Shown here piece after piece: positions 25,282 through 33,726 of a stretch of DNA of 64,000 bases. The position numbers and the translations under genes are program-made. Numbering within the stretch: the first letter of the stretch is position 1; each line of letters begins with the position of its first letter. The notes beneath the pieces are model-generated. The model did no database searches. It saw only the letters and a program-made list of their open reading frames with translations, and had not been told where the DNA came from. The stretch comes from Desulfocarbo sp964620595 (GTDB taxonomy: Bacteria > Desulfobacterota > Desulfarculia > Desulfarculales > Desulfarculaceae): positions 1 to 64,000 of the forward strand of contig CAZUHP010000004.1 of assembly GCA_964620595.1 (NCBI GenBank). Direction: 5' to 3'.

Positions 25282-26205
25282 ATGGCTGAGGCCTGGCTGG
25301 GCATAGACCTGGGCGGCACCAACACCAGGGTGGGGCTGGTGAGCCCGGAGGGCCTGGTGGCGCGGGAGAGTTTCGCCACCCAGGCCGGCCAGGGCCCCGG
25401 CCAATGGCTGGCCAGCCTGGCGCAGGCCGTGCAAAGGCTCCGTCGCCAGGGGCCTCAGCCCCGGGGGGCGGGGGTGGCCAGCCCCGGGATCATCCAGCGC
25501 CCCCAGGGCGTGGTGCTGCGCTCGCCCAACCTGCCGGCCTGGAACGGCTTCCCCCTGGCCGGCGAGGTGGGCAAGGCCCTGGGGCTCCCCACCGTGGTGG
25601 AGAACGACGCCAACTGCTACGCCCTGGGCGAGTTCCTCTTCGGCGCCGGCCAGGGCCGCGACCTGGCCTGCTTCACCCTGGGCACCGGGGTGGGCGGGGG
25701 GATCGTCATCAGCGGCAAGCTGGTGGTGGGTCCCTTGGGCACCGGCGGCGAGCTGGGCCACACCCTGGTGAAGGAGGGCGGCCGCACCTGCGGCTGCGGC
25801 GCCCGGGGCTGCCTGGAGGCCTATGCCTCGGCCACCGGCCTGAAGGGCATGCTGGCCGAGGCCCTGGACCAGGGCCGGCGGACCGGCCTGGCCAGGGAGG
25901 CCGAGGCCGCGGACATCGCCCGGGCCGCGCAAGACGGCGACGAGCTGGCCAAGGAACTCATGGTCACGGCCGGCCGGGCCCTGGGGCGGGCCTTCGACAA
26001 CCTGGTGGCCACCACCGGCCTGGACCTGATAATCATAGGCGGCGGGGTGGCCCGGGCCTGGCCGCTCATGGAACCCGCCGCCCTGGCCGAGCTGCAAGAC
26101 CGGCTGCGCCTGGTGGAGCCAAACCGGGTGGAGATACGGCCGGCCCTGTTGGGCGACGACGCCCCCCTCTGGGGCGCCGCGGCCCTGGCCCGGGATAACT
26201 CGTAA
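25282..26205 (+). CDS. ROK-family sugar kinase (glucokinase-like)
   Basis: The product is 307 aa. The phosphate-binding DLGGTNTRVGL (about 9-19) and the ROK zinc motif CGCGARGCLEAYAS are intact, as is ENDANCYALGE with the catalytic Asp. It phosphorylates glucose or N-acetyl-hexosamine. It lies 10 bp after the nucleotide-sugar dehydrogenase and 16 bp before the TPR protein, forming a probable three-gene operon. Glucokinase is the likeliest activity but sugar specificity is not provable from motifs. Confidence 0.88.
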   Translation: MAEAWLGIDLGGTNTRVGLVSPEGLVARESFATQAGQGPGQWLASLAQAVQRLRRQGPQPRGAGVASPGIIQRPQGVVLRSPNLPAWNGFPLAGEVGKALGLPTVVENDANCYALGEFLFGAGQGRDLACFTLGTGVGGGIVISGKLVVGPLGTGGELGHTLVKEGGRTCGCGARGCLEAYASATGLKGMLAEALDQGRRTGLAREAEAADIARAAQDGDELAKELMVTAGRALGRAFDNLVATTGLDLIIIGGGVARAWPLMEPAALAELQDRLRLVEPNRVEIRPALLGDDAPLWGAAALARDNS

Positions 26206-26221
26206 AAAAGGAAAAGCGCCC

Positions 26222-26938
26222 ATGGCCAAGATCAACCGCAAAAAGCTGCTCAAGGAGCCTGACGAGTTTCTCACCCTGTCCCAGCGCGCCTTGGCCTGGT
26301 CCCGGGAACACGCCAAGGTGATCCTGGCGGTGGCCGTGGGCCTGGCCCTGGCCATCGGCGCCTTCGTGGGCCTGCAAACCTACCTGGAATACCGCGACAA
26401 CCAGGCCGCCGACACCCTGGCCCGCTCCTTCGAGGACTATGCCAAGGCGGTGGAGGGCAAGGCCGGCCCGGCCCAGGAACAGGCCGCCCGGGCGAACCTG
26501 GCCAAGGTGGTGGAGCAGTACGGCGCCACCCCGGCCGGCATCCAGGCCCGGCTGGCCCTGGGCGACCTGCTGCTGGAAAAGAGCAAGTACGCCGAGGCGG
26601 AAAAAGTCTTCAGCGGGCTGACCGAGGAGACGGACCTGCCCGCGGCCATGCGGCCCCTGGCCTGGCACGGCCTGGGCGTGAGCCTGGAGGGGCAGAAGAA
26701 GTACGCCGAGGCGGCGGACGCCTATACCAGCGCCATGAAAGAGGCCGGCCCGGCCCTGCGCAACTCCTACCGCCTGGACTTGGCCCGGGTCCAGGAAGCG
26801 GCCGGCAACAAGACCGCGGCCATCCAGGCCTACCGCGAGGCCGTGCAGGAGCCCCCCGACCCGGCCTCGGCGGACCTGGCCCGCAGCCGGCTGGTGGCCC
26901 TGGGGGTGGACCCGACCGGGTTGCAAGCCAGCCGCTAG
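26222..26938 (+). CDS. Inner-membrane-anchored TPR protein (YfgM/TPR_21-like)
   Basis: The product is 238 aa. A basic N-terminus (AKINRKKLLKEPDEF) and one transmembrane helix (about 35-55) precede a periplasmic domain of three or four TPR-like helical repeats (EQYGATPAGIQARLALGDLLL, YAEAADAYTSAMKEA). Architecture and length resemble YfgM, a chaperone-like partner of the Sec translocon and outer-membrane protein assembly. It ends the dehydrogenase-kinase operon, and a GC hairpin follows. Confidence 0.75.
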   Translation: MAKINRKKLLKEPDEFLTLSQRALAWSREHAKVILAVAVGLALAIGAFVGLQTYLEYRDNQAADTLARSFEDYAKAVEGKAGPAQEQAARANLAKVVEQYGATPAGIQARLALGDLLLEKSKYAEAEKVFSGLTEETDLPAAMRPLAWHGLGVSLEGQKKYAEAADAYTSAMKEAGPALRNSYRLDLARVQEAAGNKTAAIQAYREAVQEPPDPASADLARSRLVALGVDPTGLQASR

Positions 26939-26959
26939 CCCCCAGTCCCTTCAAAGCAC

Positions 26960-26990
26960 GACCGCCCCGGTCCTCTTGGCCGGGGCGGTC
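26960..26990. terminator. GC hairpin between convergent genes
   Basis: A perfect 11-bp stem (26960-26970 with 26980-26990) has a 9-nt loop and is followed by TTCATT. It lies between the convergent TPR and LPD-like genes. The T-tract is weak. Confidence 0.6.
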
Positions 26991-27020
26991 TTCATTCAGG
27001 GCTGCCGAGCGCCCGGCCGG

Positions 27021-28391
27021 CTAGCCCCCCACCCTCCGGGCCAGGCGGTAGGCACAGAGGTTGACTATCTCGGCCAGGCAGGGATGGACATAGGGAATGT
27101 CGGCCAGGTCCCGGGCGGTGCCTCCCAGCCACATGGCCACCGCCACCTCGTGGATCATGAGCGAGGCCTCGGGCGCCACCAGGTCCGCGCCCAGGATGCG
27201 GCCGGTGCCCTTCTCGGCGCGCATGGCCATGAAGCCCTTGAGGGGCTCGGGGTAGGTGCGGGCCACGCCCATGCCGGCCAAGTCGTAGTCCGCCTCCACG
27301 AAATCCAGTCCCGCCTGCCGGCACTGCTCCTTGCCCAGGCCCACCCGGGCGATCTGGGGATCGGTGAAGATGACCCAGGGCAGCACCCGGTCCTGCAGCT
27401 CGCGGGGCTCCTGGGGGTGGGTGGCGTTGAAGCCGGCCACCTCGCCCTGCATGACCGCCAGGTTCACCACCATCTTCTGGCCGGTCACGTCGCCGGCGGC
27501 AAAGATGTGGGGCTGGCTGGTACGCATCTGCCGGTCCACCTTGACCGCGCCTCTTTCGGTCTCCACTCCGGCGGCCTCCAGGTTGAGCCCCTCGATATTG
27601 GGCTTGCGGCCAAAGGCCACCAGTATCTCCTCCACGGTGACCGCCTTTTCCTGGCCCTGGTGGCTGAAGTGCACGGTCTTGCCCTGGGGTCCGGCCTGGA
27701 TGCGCTCCAGGCGGGTGTCGGTATAGACCCTGGCGCCCTCCTCTGCCAGAACCGACTCCAGGAGCTGGCCGATGCGGGGGTCCTCCTTGCTCAACAGGTG
27801 CCCGCTGCGCTGGATTATGTGGGTCTCCACCCCCATGCGGGTCAGGAACTGGGACATCTCCAGGGCGATGGTCCCCCCGCCCAGCACCGCCATGGAGCGC
27901 GGCAGCTCGGCCAGCTCCATGAGGGTGTCAGTGATCAGGTAGCCGGCTTCCTCCAGGCCCTCCACCGGCACCATGATCTCCCGGCTGCCGGTGGCGATGA
28001 CGATGTGGGCCGCGGTTATCTCCTGGCCGTCCACCCGCACCGTGTGCGGGTCCTCGAAGCTGGCCCGGCCCCGGTAGACGATGAGCCCGTCCTTTTGCTT
28101 GGCGGCCACCGCCGCTTCCCGGCTGCCGGCCAGAAAATCCACCACGCTGCGCTTGCGGGTGAGAAGCTGGGGATATGCCTGGCGGCCGTCGCGGCCGGCC
28201 TGGTAAAGCTGGGCCGCGCTGTGCAGGAGCGTCTTGGAGGGCATGCACCCGGCCAGGATGCACAGCCCGCCCAGGCGCCCGGCCTCCACCATGCCCACCC
28301 GGGCCCCGCTCTTGAGCGCGGTGGTGGCCGCGGTGAAGCCGCCGCTGCCGCCGCCGCCGATGACCAGTACGTCCAGCTCGTAGTCCGTCAT
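27021..28391 (-). CDS. Dihydrolipoyl dehydrogenase / mercuric-reductase-like flavoprotein
   Basis: The product is 456 aa. The FAD-binding VLVIGGGGSGGFTA (about 9-22), the redox-active disulfide C44/C49 in GLCILAGCMPSK, the NAD-binding MAVLGGGTIALEM and the C-terminal interface motif HPCLAE are all present. The catalytic His-Glu of the dimer interface is retained although the usual HPT is HPC. Substrate is unclear: there are no lipoyl partners or mer genes nearby. Its ATG overlaps the CNNM gene stop by 4 bp, so it is translationally coupled to an ion transporter-like protein. Confidence 0.85.
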   Translation of the reverse strand: MTDYELDVLVIGGGGSGGFTAATTALKSGARVGMVEAGRLGGLCILAGCMPSKTLLHSAAQLYQAGRDGRQAYPQLLTRKRSVVDFLAGSREAAVAAKQKDGLIVYRGRASFEDPHTVRVDGQEITAAHIVIATGSREIMVPVEGLEEAGYLITDTLMELAELPRSMAVLGGGTIALEMSQFLTRMGVETHIIQRSGHLLSKEDPRIGQLLESVLAEEGARVYTDTRLERIQAGPQGKTVHFSHQGQEKAVTVEEILVAFGRKPNIEGLNLEAAGVETERGAVKVDRQMRTSQPHIFAAGDVTGQKMVVNLAVMQGEVAGFNATHPQEPRELQDRVLPWVIFTDPQIARVGLGKEQCRQAGLDFVEADYDLAGMGVARTYPEPLKGFMAMRAEKGTGRILGADLVAPEASLMIHEVAVAMWLGGTARDLADIPYVHPCLAEIVNLCAYRLARRVGG

Positions 28392-29458
28392 TTCCCTGCT
28401 CCCCGTCTGCTATCGGCCTGATCGGCCTGGGTGAGGTCCAGCTTGGCCTTGGCCCGGCGCCGGGCCAGCTCGGCCAGGTCGGCCACGGTTTCGTGCTCGT
28501 CCACTATCTCCGAGCCCACCAGGGACTCCAGCACGTCCTCCAGGGTGATGAGCCCCATGATGCCGCCGTACTCGTCCACCACCAGGTACAAGTGCTCCCG
28601 GCGCATGAGGAAGGACTGCAAGAGATACAGGGCGTTGGCCGAGGGCGGCACGAAACGCACCGGCTTGACCAGGCGGGCCAGGGTGTCTTCGGGGCCGGCG
28701 GGCTCGGCTGCCATCACCTCGCTCTTGATCACGTAGCCCACCACGTCCTCCGGCCCTTCCTCCACCAGGGGCACCCTGGTATGGGGCCACTGCCGGGCCT
28801 CTTCCCGGGCCTGGGCCAGGGGCAGGTCGGCCCGGGCGGTGAAGAGCACGGTGCGGGGAGTCATGATGTCACCGGCGCGCACATCCTCCAGGCTGATGAT
28901 GTTGCGGATGAGTTCGTGCTCCAGCTTGCTTATCTGCCCGGCGGTGGCGCCCAGCTTGGCCGCGGCCAGGATCTCGTCCTCGCTCACGCTGGGCGTCCGG
29001 CCCCGATCCCTCACGATGAGGCGGGTGATGCGCTGGGTGAGCCAGATGACCGGCGCCGTCAGGCCCACCATGACCCGCAGCGGCATCACCGAGCCCTTCC
29101 ACAGAAAGCGCCAGTACACCGCCCCCACCGTCTTGGGGATGATCTCGGAGAAGATGAGGATGGCCAGGGTGAAAAAGAGCGAAAAGGCCCACAGGGAGCC
29201 CGCCCCCCACACCTGGCCCGCGGCCCAGCCGGCCAGGGTGGCGCCGGCCGTGTTGGCCAGGGTGTTGAGGATGAGGATGGCGGCCAGGGGACGGTCCACC
29301 TCGGCCTTGAGCTGCTTCATGCGCTGGGCCAGCTCTTGGCCATGGTGGGCCGCCGCTTCCAAGGTGATGAGCCTGGTGGAATAGAGCACCGATTCCAGCA
29401 GGGAACACAAGGCCGACACCAGGATGGACAGGCTGACCGCCAGCACCAGCGTGGTCAT
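28388..29458 (-). CDS. CNNM/CorC-family protein with DUF21 and CBS domains
   Basis: The product is 356 aa. Three or four transmembrane helices form an N-terminal DUF21 (about 1-170), followed by a CBS pair (about 205-325; VRAGDIMTPR, EYGGIMGLITLEDVLE). The TlyC/CorC C-terminal domain is lacking. Family members are linked to magnesium or cobalt efflux, with CBS domains binding nucleotides. The leader is short: TATAAT (29484-29479) with GGAGGTGTC directly before the ATG. Confidence 0.88.
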   Translation of the reverse strand: MTTLVLAVSLSILVSALCSLLESVLYSTRLITLEAAAHHGQELAQRMKQLKAEVDRPLAAILILNTLANTAGATLAGWAAGQVWGAGSLWAFSLFFTLAILIFSEIIPKTVGAVYWRFLWKGSVMPLRVMVGLTAPVIWLTQRITRLIVRDRGRTPSVSEDEILAAAKLGATAGQISKLEHELIRNIISLEDVRAGDIMTPRTVLFTARADLPLAQAREEARQWPHTRVPLVEEGPEDVVGYVIKSEVMAAEPAGPEDTLARLVKPVRFVPPSANALYLLQSFLMRREHLYLVVDEYGGIMGLITLEDVLESLVGSEIVDEHETVADLAELARRRAKAKLDLTQADQADSRRGAGK

Positions 29459-29478
29459 GACACCTCCGTACCGGCCGG

Positions 29479-29484
29479 ATTATA
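29479..29484 (-). promoter_or_regulatory. -10 box of the CNNM-LPD pair
   Basis: Perfect TATAAT on the minus strand with no recognisable -35. It would give a leader of only about 13 nt that contains the GGAGG site. Confidence 0.35.
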
Positions 29485-29517
29485 CCCCGGCCTCATAAGG
29501 CAGAATACCATGACCGG

Positions 29518-29554
29518 GCCGCCGCGCCGAGGGTCAGGCCACCGGCGCGGCGGC
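29518..29554. terminator. Long GC hairpin after dctM
   Basis: A perfect 12-bp inverted repeat (29518-29529 with 29543-29554) has a 13-nt loop and no T-tract. It sits right after the dctM stop on the minus strand and probably ends or attenuates the TRAP transcript. Confidence 0.5.
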
Positions 29555-29567
29555 ATTCGCCCCGGAA

Positions 29568-30872
29568 TCAGTACATGAGCTCCGGCAGCCAGAGCACCAG
29601 CTGGGGCAAAAAGACCAGCACCGCGGTGCCGGCCAGGAGCGCGCCCAGAAACGGCAGGCAACCCTTGAAGATGGTTTCCAGCGGCGTCTTCAGGTCCACT
29701 CCCTTGACCACATAGGCGTTGATGCCCACCGGCGGGGTTATGACTCCCATCTGGGTGACCAGCACGATTATCACCCCGAACCAGATGGGGTCGAAGCCCA
29801 GGCGCAGCACGATGGGGTAGAAGATGGGAATGGTGAGCATGATGAGGGCCAGGGCGTCGATGAAGCAGCCCCCCACCAGGTAGACCAGCACCATGAGGAA
29901 GATCACCGCCCAGCCCGGCAGGCTGAGGCCATCGATGAGCCCGGCCACGGCCATGGGGATGCCGGTCACCGCCAAAAAGTGGCCGAACACCACCGCGCCG
30001 GCCACCAGCATGAGCACCATGCAGGAGGTGCGCAGGCTGTCCACCACCGCCCGCCGGAACCCGTCCCAGGTGAGCTGGCGCCGGACCAGGGCGGCCAGCA
30101 GCACGCCCGCGGCGCCCACCCCGCCGGCCTCGGTGGGCGTGAACCACCCCCCGAACAGCCCGCCCATGACCAGCAGGAACACGGCCAGGGTGTCGGCCAA
30201 CTCGCCCAGGGAAGCCAGCTTGGCGCGCCAGGAATGGCTGGGCCCGGCCGGGCCCAGCTCGGGCCGCAGGCGGCAGACCAGGGCGATGGCCAAGAGGAAC
30301 AGGCCGGTGATGAGGAGCGCCGGCACCACCCCGGCCATGAATAGGCGGCCGATGGACTGCTCGGTCAAGACCCCATACACGATGAGGACCACGCTGGGCG
30401 GCATGAGCATGCCCAGCCCGCCGCCCGAGGCCACGCTGCCGGTGGCCAGCTCGGGGTGGTAGCCGTAGCGCCGCATCTCGGGCAGGCCCACGGTGGCCAT
30501 GGTGGCGGCGGTGGCCGGCGAGGAGCCGCACACCGCGCCAAAGGCGGTGCAGGCGCAGACCGTGGCCATGGCCAGGCCGCCGCGGGTGGAGCCGGTGAAC
30601 CGGTAGGCCGCGCCGTAGAGCCGGCGGCTGATGCCGGTATGGAAGGCCAGTTGCCCCATGAGGATGAACAGCGGGATGATGGTGAGGCCATAGGAGGAGA
30701 ACACCCCGTAGATGTCCCGCGCCAGCAGGCCGAGGGCCGGCTCCGTTCCCCGCACCCAGGCAAAGCCGGCAAAGCCCACCAGGGCCATGGCATAGGCCAC
30801 GGGCATGCGCGAGAAGAACAGGGCCACCAGCACCAGGATGCCCAAGAGGCCGATCAGGGCGTGGCTAGGCAT
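29568..30872 (-). CDS. dctM: TRAP transporter large permease DctM
   Basis: The product is 434 aa and very hydrophobic, with about 12 transmembrane helices. PLFILMGQLAFHTGIS, GSSPATAATMATVGLPEM and the conserved PPS motif in GMLMPPSVVLIVYG are typical of the DctM subunit, which couples solute uptake to a sodium or proton gradient. It overlaps dctQ by 8 bp. The substrate is set by DctP and is not identifiable, but neighbouring 2-hydroxyacid dehydrogenase and acyl-CoA ligase genes on the same strand suggest a carboxylate. Confidence 0.93.
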   Translation of the reverse strand: MPSHALIGLLGILVLVALFFSRMPVAYAMALVGFAGFAWVRGTEPALGLLARDIYGVFSSYGLTIIPLFILMGQLAFHTGISRRLYGAAYRFTGSTRGGLAMATVCACTAFGAVCGSSPATAATMATVGLPEMRRYGYHPELATGSVASGGGLGMLMPPSVVLIVYGVLTEQSIGRLFMAGVVPALLITGLFLLAIALVCRLRPELGPAGPSHSWRAKLASLGELADTLAVFLLVMGGLFGGWFTPTEAGGVGAAGVLLAALVRRQLTWDGFRRAVVDSLRTSCMVLMLVAGAVVFGHFLAVTGIPMAVAGLIDGLSLPGWAVIFLMVLVYLVGGCFIDALALIMLTIPIFYPIVLRLGFDPIWFGVIIVLVTQMGVITPPVGINAYVVKGVDLKTPLETIFKGCLPFLGALLAGTAVLVFLPQLVLWLPELMY

Positions 30873-31353
30873 GGCGCACCGCCCGTCTCAAGGAGGCGCT
30901 CAAATCGGCCGCCAGGGCCAGGCACAACACGGCGAAGGCCACGGCCACCGCCCGCACCAGCCAATGGGCCGGCAGCTCCAGGCTCATGGACACCTGCCCC
31001 GCCGCGGCCAGGCGGCCGGCGTAGAGCCAGCACTGCCAGCTCACCAGGGCGAACAGGCCGCAGGACACGGCCTGGCCGGCCGCGTCCACCCAGGCCGCGG
31101 CCCGCGGAGGCAGCCGCCGCACCAGCATGTCCAGGGCTACGTGGCCGCGGTCGCGCTGGGTGACGGGCATGGCACAGGCCAAGACCAGCACCGCCAGGAG
31201 CGACACCCCCTCCACCATCCCCCACAGGGGGCGGCCCGCGGCCCGCAAGGCCACGTCCAGGCAGGTGACCAGCAGCATGCCCGTGAGGCTAAGCCCACCG
31301 ATGAACTTGAGGACCGCGGCCAGGCGGTCCACCAGGCGTTCCAGGGCGTGCAT
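30865..31353 (-). CDS. dctQ: TRAP transporter small permease DctQ
   Basis: The product is 162 aa with four predicted transmembrane helices, the size and topology of DctQ. The second half of helix 2 and the loop VTQRDRGHVALDMLVRRLP match the conserved RxxxHxxxDxL region of the family. It pairs with DctM in the inner membrane. It starts 10 bp after dctP and its end overlaps the dctM start. Confidence 0.88.
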   Translation of the reverse strand: MHALERLVDRLAAVLKFIGGLSLTGMLLVTCLDVALRAAGRPLWGMVEGVSLLAVLVLACAMPVTQRDRGHVALDMLVRRLPPRAAAWVDAAGQAVSCGLFALVSWQCWLYAGRLAAAGQVSMSLELPAHWLVRAVAVAFAVLCLALAADLSASLRRAVRHA

Positions 31354-31363
31354 GGCCCGCCCC

Positions 31364-32383
31364 CTAGCGCTTGGCCGCGGCCAGGGCCCGCTGAGCCACG
31401 GCCAGCACCGCGGCGCCGTCCAGGCCGCGCCGGTTCAGCTTCTTGACGTAGCTCTCCAGCACCGGCTGCACGGCGGCCCGCCACTTGTCGGCCTGGCCCG
31501 GGGCCAGCTCCAGCACCCGCCGCCCCTTTTGGGCCAGCAAGAACTCGCGCCCCTTGGCGTCGGCGGCGTCCCAGGCCGCGCCGTGCTTGACCGCCCACTC
31601 GGCGTTGATCTGGCGGATGGTGTCCTGCACCTCCCGGGGCAAGCGGGCCCACACCTCGCGGTTCATGACCACGAAGAAGCCGGTGGTGTAGGCGACCGGA
31701 AAGCTCAGGGTGCAAAAGCGCTCCACCTCGCCCAGCTTCCAGCCCCGGTTGGCCTCCACCGGATACATGGCGCCGTCCACCACCCCCTTTTCCAGGGCCT
31801 GGTAGGTCTCGGGCATGGGCATGGTCACCGGGACGGCGCCCAGGGCCTTGACCGTCTCGGCGGTGGTGCCGTGGGCCCGGATCTTGAGGCCCTTCAACTC
31901 GGCCAAGCTCTGGACCGGCTTGTCCTTGGTGTGGAGCAGGCCCGGCCCGTGGGCATGCAGGTACATCACCTCCGTGTCCGCCAGCTCCTTGGGCCTGAGC
32001 CGGGCGAAGACCTGGTTCACCACCGCGGTGGCCTGGGCCCCGGAGGTATAGCCCAGGGGCAGGTCCACCACCTCCATCACCGGGAAGCGGCCGCGGGTAT
32101 AGCCGAAACAGCTCATGGCCACGTCACAGATGCCGGTCACCACCGCGTCGTAGCTCTGGGCCGCCTTGGTGAGGGTCTGGCCCGGGAAGTACTGGAACTT
32201 GACCTTGCCGCCGGTGCGCTTTTCCACCTCCCGGCACCAGGCCTGGGCCAAACGGGACTGGACGTGGGTGGGCGGGAAGAAGTTGCTGTAGGTGAGCTGG
32301 ATCGCCTCGCCGGCGCGGGCGGAGGAGGCCAGGGACAGAAGCAACACACTGAAGACGGACAGGATGCAGGCAACACGTTTCAT
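31364..32383 (-). CDS. dctP: TRAP transporter periplasmic substrate-binding protein DctP
   Basis: The product is 339 aa. The ATG at 32383 has GGAG upstream and opens a signal peptide (MKRVACILSVFSVLLLSLAS, cleavage near ARA-GE). LTYSNFFPPTHVQSRLAQAW, GLKIRAHGTTAETVKALGAVPVTM (in parts: LKIRAHG, LGAVPVTMP) and the conserved Arg that clamps the ligand carboxylate are DctP hallmarks. The substrate is probably an organic acid. First gene of dctPQM. Confidence 0.9.
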   Translation of the reverse strand: MKRVACILSVFSVLLLSLASSARAGEAIQLTYSNFFPPTHVQSRLAQAWCREVEKRTGGKVKFQYFPGQTLTKAAQSYDAVVTGICDVAMSCFGYTRGRFPVMEVVDLPLGYTSGAQATAVVNQVFARLRPKELADTEVMYLHAHGPGLLHTKDKPVQSLAELKGLKIRAHGTTAETVKALGAVPVTMPMPETYQALEKGVVDGAMYPVEANRGWKLGEVERFCTLSFPVAYTTGFFVVMNREVWARLPREVQDTIRQINAEWAVKHGAAWDAADAKGREFLLAQKGRRVLELAPGQADKWRAAVQPVLESYVKKLNRRGLDGAAVLAVAQRALAAAKR

Positions 32384-32662
32384 CGCACGACTCCAAAGCT
32401 GGACAGAAGCAACATGAATCACCGGGGGCTGGCAAGCATGAGCGCGGACACCGCCCGGCTGGGCTCAAGGATGCTATTGCGGATTTATGCAAAAGGGGAT
32501 TACCGGCCGTCAGGGCCGGTAGTAGTAGGCGTAGAGATACGCGTATGCCGAAAGGCGGTCGAACATGAGCGTCTTGGGCTCCGTGGTTCGGGTGGAAGGG
32601 CCCCCTCGGCCCTCCCTGCCCCGGGAGTCATACCCCAGGCGGGCCGGCCTGTCAACTGCTGG
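32384..32662. other. Intergenic gap upstream of dctP
   Basis: 279 bp with no gene. It contains a small hairpin GCGTA-GAGA-TACGC near 32530 and a sigma-54-like sequence on the minus strand whose GG-GC spacing is 11, one too many. No convincing promoter or terminator could be assigned. Confidence 0.4.
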
Positions 32663-33655
32663 CTATTGCCGATCAAGCACCTGGGGATTGAGGCAATTGG
32701 GCGGGCGCCGGCCCTCCAGGAGCAGGGCCGCCAGGTTGCGGGCCGCAGTGAGGCCCATGTTGGTGCGGGTCTCCAGGGTGGCGCTGCCCAGGTGGGGCAG
32801 GAGCACCACGTTGGCGAGGGACGCCAGGCCCGGGTGCAGCTCGGGCTCGTTCTCATACACGTCCAGGCCCGCGCCGGCGATGGCTCCCTGTTCGAGCGCC
32901 CGCACCAGGGCGGCCTCGTCCACCACCTCGCCCCGGGCGGTGTTGATCAGAAAGGCGCTGGGCTTCATGAGGGCCAACTCGCGCGCAGCGATGAGGTGGC
33001 GGGTCTCCGGGGCGAGGGGCAGGTGCAGGGACACGAAGTCCGCCCGGGCCAGGAGTTCGTCCAGGCCGCTGTACTCCACCCCCAGGCGGGCCTCCTGGTC
33101 CGGGTCCAGGCGGTGGCGCTGGTGATAGAGCACCTGCATGTCAAAGCCCCGGGCGCGCCGGGCCACGGCCCGGCCGATGCGCCCCAGGCCCACCAAGCCC
33201 AGGGTCTTGTGGTGCAGGTCCGCACCCAGCATGAACATGGGTCCCCAACCCGGAAAGCGGCCGGCCCGGGTCTTGGTGTCCGCCTCCACCACCCGCCGGG
33301 CCACGGCCAGCATGAGCGCCAGGGCCAGATCCGCGGTGGTGTCGGTGAGCACATCCGGGGTGTTGCACACCGCCACTCCCCGCCGGGTGGCCGCCTCCAG
33401 GTCGATGTTGTTGTAGCCTACCGCGTAGTTGGCCACGATACGCAAGGAGGGGCCCGCCGCCGCCAGCAGCTCGGCGTCCACGCGGTCCACCAGAAGCGGC
33501 AAGAGCCCGTCCTGGCCCTGGACCGCGGCCAGGAGTTCCTGCCGGGGCATGGGCCCGTCGTGGGGGCTCACGGTAAGCTCGAAGCCGTCTTGCAGAAGCT
33601 CCATCACCGCCGGCGGCAGCCGGCGGGTGACCAGCACGCGGGGTTTGGCACCCAT
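32663..33655 (-). CDS. D-2-hydroxyacid dehydrogenase (glyoxylate/hydroxypyruvate reductase type)
   Basis: The product is 330 aa; the ATG at 33655 has GAGAGGAGAC upstream. NAD-binding GLVGLGRIGRAVARRA, the substrate Arg in INTARGEVVDE, the Glu in GLDVYENEP and the catalytic His in LPHLGSAT are complete. It reduces a 2-oxo acid such as glyoxylate or hydroxypyruvate with NAD(P)H. It lies between the acyl-CoA ligase and the TRAP genes on the same strand, so it may process the imported acid. Confidence 0.9.
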   Translation of the reverse strand: MGAKPRVLVTRRLPPAVMELLQDGFELTVSPHDGPMPRQELLAAVQGQDGLLPLLVDRVDAELLAAAGPSLRIVANYAVGYNNIDLEAATRRGVAVCNTPDVLTDTTADLALALMLAVARRVVEADTKTRAGRFPGWGPMFMLGADLHHKTLGLVGLGRIGRAVARRARGFDMQVLYHQRHRLDPDQEARLGVEYSGLDELLARADFVSLHLPLAPETRHLIAARELALMKPSAFLINTARGEVVDEAALVRALEQGAIAGAGLDVYENEPELHPGLASLANVVLLPHLGSATLETRTNMGLTAARNLAALLLEGRRPPNCLNPQVLDRQ

Positions 33656-33726
33656 GTCTCCTCTCCTGGCAGGCGGGCCGCCGGCCGGCGGCCCGCCCGA
33701 TATCCAACCGTCCGATTGCCGACCCT

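Noticed and set aside
23598..25379. Long minus-strand frame opposite the nucleotide-sugar dehydrogenase
   Set aside because: No domain motifs; antisense shadow of a well-supported gene.
32384..32450. Sigma-54-like sequence upstream of dctP on the minus strand
   Set aside because: GG and GC are 11 bp apart instead of 10 and the -24 element is poor.
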